A DNA stretch of 18,410 nt from contig JASLFM010000215.1 of the NCBI GenBank assembly GCA_030150585.1, positions 1 through 18,410 of the forward strand, written 5' to 3'. Below are positions 12,815 through 18,410 of the stretch, in pieces. Positions within the stretch are counted from its first letter, which is position 1. Each line of letters begins with the position of its first letter. The notes beneath the pieces are model-generated. The model did no database searches and was not told the DNA's origin. It worked only from the letters and a program-made list of their open reading frames with translations. The position numbers and the translations under genes were made by a program. The stretch is from Acidovorax sp. (GTDB lineage Bacteria > Pseudomonadota > Gammaproteobacteria > Burkholderiales > Burkholderiaceae_C).

Positions 12815-14389
12815 CTAATCGCCTTGCGCCGGTGCGGAGCCAGCCGCATCGCCACCGGACCCACCGGGCTTGCGGCGGCGGCGGCGGCGCTTCTTGGGCG
12901 CCGCGCCGTCGCCGGGTGCGGCTTCGTCTGCTGCCGGCTCGGGCGCGCCCGTGGCCTCTGCGGCAGGCGCGCTGCGCGGCGCGCGGCGCACTACCGGCTG
13001 GGCCGCGCGCTGGCGCAGGCGCTGCTCCTCGCGCGCCTGGTCGATCATGTCCTCGCGGCGTGCGTCATCGGCCTGCTGGAATTCCTGCCACCACTCGGCC
13101 AGGGCCTCATCGACTTCGCCGATGTCGGCGCGCAAGCGCATGAAGTCGAAGCCCGCGCGGAAGCGCGCCTGGGCCACGAGGCCGTAGGGCGTGCTGCCCG
13201 CACGTTTGTCGAAGCGCGGCTGCATGACCCAGATCTCGCGCATGTCGGCCGCCAGCTTGCCACGGCCCGAGACATCGCCAATGCGCGCATCGAATACCTC
13301 GTCGATGGCATCCTGCAGCGCGGGGAAGGGGTGCTGACGCTCGGCGAGGCGACGCTCCCAGCCCTGCTTCACATCGCTCCACAGCACGCAGGCGAGCAGG
13401 AAGCTCGGCGCCACAGGCTTGCCCTCGCCCACGCGGCGGTCGGTGTCGGCCAGGGCGGCATTCACGAGCGGCGTATCGGCGCGCTCCACCACCACATCGA
13501 GCAGCGGATAGATGCCCTTGGCCAGCCCGAGCTTGCGCAGTTGCGCGATGGTCGCCAGCGCATGGCCGGTCTGCAGCAGCTTGAGCATTTCGTCGAACAA
13601 GCGGCTTTGCGGCACGTCGGCCAGCAGGGCATGGGACTGCACGAGCGGCGCGGCGGTCTTGGATTCGAGCGCGAAACCGAGCCCGCTGAGCTTGGCCGCG
13701 AAGCGCACGGCGCGGATGATGCGCACGGGATCCTCGCGGTAGCGCGTGGCCGGATCCCCGATCATGCGCAGCATGCGCTTCTTGGCGTCCTCGATGCCCT
13801 TGTGGTAATCGACCACGACCTGCGTCTCGGGGTCGTAGTACATGGCGTTGATCGTGAAGTCACGCCGCGTGGCGTCCTCGTCCTGCGGGCCCCAGACGTT
13901 GTCGCGCAGCACGCGGCCGCTCGCATCCACAGCGTGCTGCATGCCCGCGAGCGCGGCCTTGCTGGTGCGCTCGTTGCCGCTGACCTGCTCGGCGGCGGCA
14001 TTGTCGAGGTAGGCGCGAAACGTGGAGACCTCGATCACCTCGTGCTCGCGGCCCCGGCCGTGCACCACGTGCACGATGCGAAAGCGCTTGCCGATGATGA
14101 AGGCACGGCGGAACAGGCCCTTGACCTGCTCGGGCGTGGCATTGGTGGCCACGTCGAAGTCCTTGGGGCGCAGGCCCAGCAGCAGGTCGCGCACCGCACC
14201 GCCGACGATATAGGCCTCGTAGCCCGCCTGCTGGAGCGTGCGCACGACCTCCACCGCACGCCGGTCCACCAGGTCCGGGTTGATGCCGTGCACGGCGGCC
14301 GGCACCTCCTCGCGCTTGCCGAAGCGGGGTTTGCGGGATTTGCCGCCAGCGGACTTGCCCAGCAGTTTGTCGAAGAGTTGCTTGATCAT
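12815..14389 (-). CDS. pcnB: Poly(A) polymerase I
   Basis: Encodes 524 residues. PcnB adds 3' poly(A) tails to RNA and so marks it for decay. The nucleotidyltransferase signature AYIVGGAVRDLLLG (59-72) is followed by DFDVATNATPEQ with catalytic D77 and D79. RRDFTINAMYYD and RYREDPVRIIRAVRFAAKLS are the class II nucleotidyltransferase motifs and typical of bacterial PAP/CCA enzymes. The long PcnB N-terminus and the C-terminal region with RFDKRAGSTPYG-like sequence fit PcnB rather than CCA-adding enzyme. The last 70 residues are an alanine/proline-rich linker with a run of basic residues (KKRRRRRRKP), probably an RNA-binding tail. The start ATG overlaps the stop of the HAD gene as ATGA. Confidence 0.95.
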   Translation of the reverse strand: MIKQLFDKLLGKSAGGKSRKPRFGKREEVPAAVHGINPDLVDRRAVEVVRTLQQAGYEAYIVGGAVRDLLLGLRPKDFDVATNATPEQVKGLFRRAFIIGKRFRIVHVVHGRGREHEVIEVSTFRAYLDNAAAEQVSGNERTSKAALAGMQHAVDASGRVLRDNVWGPQDEDATRRDFTINAMYYDPETQVVVDYHKGIEDAKKRMLRMIGDPATRYREDPVRIIRAVRFAAKLSGLGFALESKTAAPLVQSHALLADVPQSRLFDEMLKLLQTGHALATIAQLRKLGLAKGIYPLLDVVVERADTPLVNAALADTDRRVGEGKPVAPSFLLACVLWSDVKQGWERRLAERQHPFPALQDAIDEVFDARIGDVSGRGKLAADMREIWVMQPRFDKRAGSTPYGLVAQARFRAGFDFMRLRADIGEVDEALAEWWQEFQQADDARREDMIDQAREEQRLRQRAAQPVVRRAPRSAPAAEATGAPEPAADEAAPGDGAAPKKRRRRRRKPGGSGGDAAGSAPAQGD

Positions 14390-15072
14390 GGGTGAGAGGG
14401 AAACAGGTCCAGGATGGGCCAGCCGCGCTCGTGCGCGAGGGCGCGCAGGCGCGCGTCGGGGTTGGTGGCGATGGGGTGGTCAACGGCCTCGAGCAGCGGT
14501 ACGTCGTTCATCGAGTCGCTGTAGAAGGTGGCATCGACATCGGCCCAGCCCAGGCCGCGCGCAGCCAGCCAGCGCTCCATGTGGCGCACCTTGCCCTCGC
14601 GCATGGTGGGCTCGCCCCGGATTTCTCCCGTGTACCAGCCATCGGGACCGCGCTCGAGTTCCAGGGCCAGCAGTTCGGACACGCCCAGGGCCTGGGCAAT
14701 GGGGCGCGTGACGAACTCGTTGGTGGCGGTGATGATGAGGATTTCATCGCCCGCATCGCGGTGCTTCTGCAGAAGGGCCTGCGCCTCGGGCCGGATGGCT
14801 GGCGCAATCACCTCGCGCATGAAGCGCTCATGCGCCGCAGCGGCCTGCACCGGCCCGCGCTCACGCACGGCCTCGGTGGCAAAGCGTACGTAGTCGGGTA
14901 CGTTGAGCTTGCCCGCCTGGTAGTCGGCAAAGAACGCAGCATTGCGTGCGCCGAACTCAGCAGCATCGCGCCAGCCAATGCGGATGGTGAACTCGCCCCA
15001 CTCGTAGTCGGAATCAAGCGGCAGCAGGGTGTGGTCCAGGTCGAACAGGGCCAACCGTTTGGCACGGGTCAT
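14386..15072 (-). CDS. HAD-superfamily subfamily IB hydrolase (SerB-like phosphatase)
   Basis: Encodes 228 residues. LALFDLDHTLLPLDSD places the nucleophile D11 and acid/base D13 of HAD phosphatases. ILIITATNEFVT carries the motif II threonine, MREGKVRHM the motif III lysine, and FYSDSMNDVPLL the metal-binding DxxxD motif IV. The helical insert after motif I marks subfamily IB, which includes phosphoserine phosphatase and related enzymes; the natural substrate is unknown. It sits between hda and pcnB, overlapping each by the sequence ATGA, a common arrangement in Burkholderiales that implies coupled translation. A role as phosphoserine phosphatase is possible but not indicated by neighbours. 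Confidence 0.92.
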   Translation of the reverse strand: MTRAKRLALFDLDHTLLPLDSDYEWGEFTIRIGWRDAAEFGARNAAFFADYQAGKLNVPDYVRFATEAVRERGPVQAAAAHERFMREVIAPAIRPEAQALLQKHRDAGDEILIITATNEFVTRPIAQALGVSELLALELERGPDGWYTGEIRGEPTMREGKVRHMERWLAARGLGWADVDATFYSDSMNDVPLLEAVDHPIATNPDARLRALAHERGWPILDLFPSHP

Positions 15073-15776
15073 TCAGACTCCAGCATGGTTTTGAGCAAAG
15101 GGATGGTGATGGCGCGCTTCTCGCGCAGCGCGAAGCGGTCAAGCTGGTCCAGCAGCTGCATGAGGCTGCCCAGGTCACGCGAGAAGCGCTTGAGCATGTA
15201 GTCCATCACCTCATCCCCGAGGAAGACACCGCGCGCATCGGCCTCCTGGCGCAGCACGGCGCGGCGATCGGTTTCGCCCAGCAGGTGCAGCTGGAACACG
15301 TGGCCCCAGCCCAGGCGGCTGCGCAGGTCGTCGCGCAGCGGCAGGTCGGCCGGCGGCAGGTCGCCGGCGGCCAGCACCCAGCGCGGGGTGCCGGTCGCGG
15401 GGCTCGTGGCGTTGACGAACCAGTTGAACGCCATCGCCTGCTGCTCGGTGGAATACAGGTGCACCTCGTCAAGCAGCACGGCGGCCCAGTCCTCGTCAAA
15501 TGCGGGAGGATTGTCGGTGGCCGCATCCATCCAGCCCGCGCGCGCGCCCTGCTCGCGCAGCGCCTCACGCACGGCCTTGAGCAGGTGCGTCTTGCCGCAA
15601 CCCGACTCGCCCCACAGGTAGACCGGCACGGGGGATCGCAAGGCGCCGCCGCTGCCGCTCTCCACAGCCAGGCGCAAGTGCTGCAACACGGCCTCGTTGG
15701 GGCCCGCGAAGAAGCGGGACAGGGTTGGTGCCGGGGCCAGGCCGATGTCCAGCGCCAACTGCTTCATATGACTCAT
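15069..15776 (-). CDS. hda: DnaA regulatory inactivator Hda
   Basis: Encodes 235 residues. Hda is a DnaA-related AAA+ protein that, bound to the DNA sliding clamp, stimulates hydrolysis of DnaA-ATP and prevents re-initiation. QLALDI (6-11) is the N-terminal clamp-binding motif. The Walker A GESGCGKT (56-63) is intact, with K62, unlike the arginine-substituted P-loop of E. coli Hda. AVLLDEVHLYS holds Walker B (D103, E104), and LRDDLRSRLGWGHVFQL is the box VII region with the arginine finger. RFSRDLGSLMQLLDQLD is the sensor II helix. Two starts are possible: ATG 15776, or ATG 15767 giving MKQLALDIG, the usual family N-terminus. It is first in the operon with the HAD phosphatase, pcnB and folK, and its stop overlaps the HAD start. 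Confidence 0.95.
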   Translation of the reverse strand: MSHMKQLALDIGLAPAPTLSRFFAGPNEAVLQHLRLAVESGSGGALRSPVPVYLWGESGCGKTHLLKAVREALREQGARAGWMDAATDNPPAFDEDWAAVLLDEVHLYSTEQQAMAFNWFVNATSPATGTPRWVLAAGDLPPADLPLRDDLRSRLGWGHVFQLHLLGETDRRAVLRQEADARGVFLGDEVMDYMLKRFSRDLGSLMQLLDQLDRFALREKRAITIPLLKTMLESE

Positions 15777-16149
15777 GCCAGCCCCCGGTCAGAGACTGGC
15801 TCGGCAAGGACGGGCTTGGACGAGGATGACGGCATGGCAAAAGTCGGGAGGAGCGGCCCCTGCACAGAGGGCGGCTGGGAGTGCGGCTGCGGCAGGGTGC
15901 GAAACGGTGCGTAAGTAAGCGTTGATTTTAGTCTGCCCTGCGCCCACGCCAGCGAGTGGCACCACGACCTGCGTCTATCCACCGCTGGCGGCACTCACCG
16001 TTCGCAAGGGTATTTACCAACCGAAGCCCTTCCCGCCCATGGCTAAGCTGTGCCAGCCCCGGGGCATTGCCGGGCATGCGAAGCAGCCCAGGTGGCGCGC
16101 GGCACCCCACAAGGTGCCAGGATCAATCGGCCAAGCAAAGAGGTGGAGT
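15777..16149. other. Divergent intergenic region between hda and ggt
   Basis: This 373-bp stretch separates the hda operon from the gamma-glutamyltransferase gene. On the minus strand TAAAAT (15930-15925) followed by CAACGC is a plausible -10 for the hda operon, with no clear -35. A minus-strand frame of up to 73 residues ends in GLA-TGA overlapping the hda ATG at 15776. Its composition is not protein-like except for the coupling overlap, and it may be a leader peptide, a remnant or chance. For ggt, GAGGTGGAG immediately precedes the ATG, but no promoter is obvious. Confidence 0.4.
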
Positions 16150-18105
16150 ATGCGCAAGAAAATTCTTCTGTGGGCCATGGCGCCGCTGGCAGCGGCAGCA
16201 TTCCTGGCGAGCTGCGGGGGCAGCGACGGCCCGGACCTGGTGGTGGACAACGACCCCAATAGCTGCTCGGTGCGCAGCGGCAGCGGCGCCCCCGTGGTCG
16301 TCGGCTCCGGCGTCAGCGGCGACCCGGCGGCGCCCGAGAAAGCCTCGGGCTACCGCTTGGGCCTGACCGCCAAATACTCCAGCAAATACATGGTGGTCGC
16401 CAATACACCGCTGGCCACCAAGGCGGGTTGCGACATTCTGAAAGCCGGCGGCTCGGCCGTGGATGCGGCAGTCGCCATGCAGGCCGTGCTGGGCCTGGTG
16501 GAGCCGCAGTCCAGTACCGTCGCGGGCAGCGCGTTCATGGTGTACTACGACGCCAAGAGCAAGAAAGTGACCGCCTATGACGGGCGCGAGGCCGCTCCGG
16601 CCGCCGCCACGGGCTACTACCTGGCGCGCCAGGACCAGGCCGACCCCAACTCGCCCGCGCCCGTGCCGTCGGCGCGGCGCAGCGGCCGCTCCATCGGCGT
16701 GCCGGGCGTGATGCGCATGCTCGACATGGCGCACAAGGAACATGGCGTGCTCGCCTGGAGCGGCCTGTTCGACTATGGCATCAAGCTCTCGACCAACGGC
16801 TTCCAGATCCCCGGGCGCCTGGGCGACGCCATCGCCAGCAACGCCAGCAGCCTGGCGCTGGACGCCAACGCCATGGCAACCTACTTCAATGCCGATGGAT
16901 CGCCCCGCAAAACGGGCGACACCATGACAAACCTGCCCTACGCCAAGACGCTGAAGGCGCTGGCGTCCCAGGGCGCGGACGCCCTCTACACGGGGGACAT
17001 CGCCAAGGCCATCATCGCCAAGGCCGCGCAGGCCGTGGGCGACGACGCCGCCAAGACCCCTATCACCCCCAGCCTGATGACGCTGAGCGACCTGGCCGCC
17101 TACAAAGCGAAGAAACGCGACCCGGTCTGCACCACCTACCGCGGCGCCTACCACGTGTGCACCATGGCCCCGCCTTCTTCCGGGGGTATCGCGATCGCGC
17201 AGTCGCTGGGTATCCTGGGGCAGTTCAACCTGGCGCAATACGCCCCCACGAACCCCGCCAACGAAGGCGGCGTGCCCAGCGTGATGGGCGTGCACCTGGT
17301 GTCCGAGGCCGAGCGCCTGGCCTATGCCGACCGCGACAAGTACGTGGCCGACACCGACTTCGTGCCGCTGCCGGCCCAGGGCCTGGCTTCGCTGCTGAGC
17401 CCCGACTACCTCAAGCAGCGCGCCAGCCTGATCAACCCGGACAAGAGCATGGGCACGGCCGCCGCGGGCGATTTCGGCCCGGTGCCGGTGGGCGTCGACA
17501 AGACGGTGGAGCACGGCACCACGCACCTCTCCGTGGTGGACGCCTATGGCAACGTGGTGTCGATGACGACGACGGTGGAGTCGAGCATGGGCTCCTTCCA
17601 CATGGTCGAAGGCTTCCTGCTGACCAACCAGCTCACGGACTTCTCCGCCACGCCGGTGGACGCGGGCGGCCTGCCCGTGGCCAACCGCGTCGCCCCCGGC
17701 AAGCGCCCGCGCAGCACCATGGCGCCCACGCTGGTGTTCAAGGGCAGCGCGCCGGGCGACTTCCTGATGGCTACCGGCTCGCCAGGTGGCGGCGCCATCA
17801 TTCAGTACGTGATGAAGACCGTGGTCGGCGCCCTGGACTGGGGGCTGGATGCCCAGCAGGCCACGTCGCTCGTCAACTTCGGCGCGTCCAACAGCCCCAC
17901 CACGGGCGTGGACGGCTCCAACACCACGCTCGACCTGACGGGGCTGGTCAACGGCCTCAAGGCCAAGGGCCACACCGTGTCCACGTCGGCCCAGTCCAGC
18001 GGCGTGGCCACCATCATCCGCGTGACCAAGGACGGCAAGCCCCAGCTGCAAGGCGGCGCCGATCCCCGGCGAGAAGGCATCGTGCTGGGCGACGGAGCCC
18101 TCTGA
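16150..18105 (+). CDS. ggt: Gamma-glutamyltransferase (gamma-glutamyltranspeptidase), lipoprotein form
   Basis: Encodes 651 residues. GGT cleaves gamma-glutamyl bonds of glutathione and related compounds, and the precursor cuts itself into two subunits at a threonine. The catalytic T457 is in HGTTHLSVVDAYGN, with the following VSMTTTVESSMGSFHMVEGF and LLTNQLTDFSATP matching the small subunit. GSPGGGAIIQYVM is the conserved glycine loop. In the large subunit AAGREAAP-like DGREAAP has the substrate-binding arginine. The N-terminus is a lipoprotein signal with lipobox LASC (C22) followed by Gly-Gly, indicating outer-membrane anchoring. A serine/glycine linker of about 50 residues precedes the enzyme. 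The usual SGIGGGGF loop near residue 120 reads SSTVAGSAF, an unusual variant. The ATG at 16150 follows GAGGTGGAG. A strong terminator lies 25 nt after the stop, so it is probably a single-gene unit. Confidence 0.94.
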   Translation: MRKKILLWAMAPLAAAAFLASCGGSDGPDLVVDNDPNSCSVRSGSGAPVVVGSGVSGDPAAPEKASGYRLGLTAKYSSKYMVVANTPLATKAGCDILKAGGSAVDAAVAMQAVLGLVEPQSSTVAGSAFMVYYDAKSKKVTAYDGREAAPAAATGYYLARQDQADPNSPAPVPSARRSGRSIGVPGVMRMLDMAHKEHGVLAWSGLFDYGIKLSTNGFQIPGRLGDAIASNASSLALDANAMATYFNADGSPRKTGDTMTNLPYAKTLKALASQGADALYTGDIAKAIIAKAAQAVGDDAAKTPITPSLMTLSDLAAYKAKKRDPVCTTYRGAYHVCTMAPPSSGGIAIAQSLGILGQFNLAQYAPTNPANEGGVPSVMGVHLVSEAERLAYADRDKYVADTDFVPLPAQGLASLLSPDYLKQRASLINPDKSMGTAAAGDFGPVPVGVDKTVEHGTTHLSVVDAYGNVVSMTTTVESSMGSFHMVEGFLLTNQLTDFSATPVDAGGLPVANRVAPGKRPRSTMAPTLVFKGSAPGDFLMATGSPGGGAIIQYVMKTVVGALDWGLDAQQATSLVNFGASNSPTTGVDGSNTTLDLTGLVNGLKAKGHTVSTSAQSSGVATIIRVTKDGKPQLQGGADPRREGIVLGDGAL

Positions 18106-18129
18106 ACCCGCCCTGCCACAGGCAAGCAA

Positions 18130-18156
18130 GCCCTGCCCGCGCGGCAGGGCTTTTTT
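18130..18156 (+). terminator. Rho-independent terminator of ggt
   Basis: GCCCTGCC, loop CGCGC, GGCAGGGC form a perfect 8-bp stem (18130-18150), immediately followed by six T residues (18151-18156). It begins 25 nt after the ggt stop and ends about 100 nt before purM. Confidence 0.93.
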
Positions 18157-18211
18157 CTTGCGCCACCCCATCGCCAACGGGCATTCCGGCCCCTTCAGAT
18201 GCCGCCACCCC

Positions 18212-18217
18212 TAAAAT
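18212..18217 (+). promoter_or_regulatory. Candidate -10 element for purM
   Basis: TAAAAT followed by CGCGGG lies 40 nt before the purM ATG, after the ggt terminator, where a promoter is needed. No good -35 match stands at 16-18 bp. It is similar to the elements upstream of ribH and hda. Confidence 0.45.
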
Positions 18218-18257
18218 CGCGGGTTTGGGCCGATCCGCCAACCACGCTTTGAATTCC

Positions 18258-18410
18258 ATGAGCTCCTCCGCCACCCCTCCCATTTCGTACAAAGACGCCG
18301 GCGTCGACATCGACGCGGGCGACGCGCTGGTCGAGCGCATCAAGCCGCTGGCCAAGAAGACCCTGCGCGAAGGCGTGATGGCCGGCATCGGCGGCTTCGG
18401 CGCGCTGTTC
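18258..18410 (+). CDS. purM: Phosphoribosylformylglycinamidine cyclo-ligase (AIR synthase), N-terminal part
   Basis: The first 51 residues are visible before the window ends. ISYKDAGVDIDAGDALVERI (9-28) and the following KPLAKKT with GGFGALF are characteristic of the N-terminus of PurM. PurM closes the imidazole ring of 5-aminoimidazole ribonucleotide in purine synthesis using ATP. No strong Shine-Dalgarno precedes the ATG. The gene is co-oriented with ggt but separated from it by a terminator, so it is probably transcribed alone. Confidence 0.94.
   Translation, partial: MSSSATPPISYKDAGVDIDAGDALVERIKPLAKKTLREGVMAGIGGFGALF

Noticed and set aside
12275..14395. Plus-strand open frame of about 700 codons opposite folK and pcnB
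   Set aside because: It is antisense to two clearly identified genes, is Arg/Ala/His-rich without motifs, and is the usual consequence of GC-biased third positions.
16123..18177. Minus-strand open frame of about 680 codons opposite ggt
   Set aside because: Low-complexity Gly/His/Arg composition with no domain; ggt on the plus strand has the lipobox, catalytic motifs and terminator.
1..18410. tRNA, rRNA, CRISPR, transposase or integrase
   Set aside because: No cloverleaf, spaced direct repeats, DDE/IS motifs or recombinase signatures were noticed on either strand by eye.

Overview
The window is high-GC, densely packed bacterial DNA of the order Burkholderiales, most likely family Comamonadaceae (Acidovorax/Alicycliphilus-like). 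This is inferred from the orphan Bug/TctC solute-binding proteins, the hda-HAD-pcnB-folK operon, TAAAAT -10 elements and a stem-loop repeat that I recall from this family. No tRNA, rRNA, CRISPR array, insertion sequence or phage gene was seen.

Layout. Positions 1-2390 (+) hold the end of an acyl-CoA (probably glutaryl-CoA) dehydrogenase, a family III CoA-transferase and a Bug-type periplasmic binding protein, which looks like a dicarboxylate/glutarate catabolic cluster. Positions 2616-3346 (-) hold a RibH2-type lumazine synthase behind an FMN riboswitch. Positions 3347-4046 have no intact gene but contain a decayed LysR regulator and a terminator-like hairpin. Positions 4047-5236 (+) encode a proline/arginine-rich lipoprotein and a DUF4124 secreted protein. 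Positions 5249-6193 (-) encode an atypical SDR-fold protein, divergent from a plant-type ferredoxin/FAD/NAD reductase (6241-7308, +), which is followed by a second Bug protein (7358-8326, +).

Positions 8328-12240 are the most interesting part. A GT2 polyprenyl-phosphate sugar transferase and an ArnT-like lipid A glycosyltransferase overlap by ATGA on the minus strand. A YdjC/ChbG/HpnK-family deacetylase lies further along the same strand, and a GtrA-type membrane protein sits on the opposite strand between ArnT and the deacetylase, overlapping ArnT for 53 bp and possibly sharing a palindromic ATGCAT start with the deacetylase. These are the parts expected of an amino-sugar lipid A modification pathway like FlmF2-NaxD-FlmK of Francisella and Lgm of Bordetella: charge undecaprenyl phosphate with a hexosamine, deacetylate it, flip it, transfer it to lipid A. 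A tandem CTTAAA-N5-CTTAAA upstream of the GT2 gene matches the PmrA/BasR response-regulator box known from polymyxin-resistance genes.

Positions 12323-15776 (-) are the housekeeping operon hda, HAD phosphatase, pcnB, folK, with 4-nt overlaps at the first two junctions. Positions 16150-18105 (+) encode a lipoprotein gamma-glutamyltransferase with a strong terminator, and the window ends inside purM (+).
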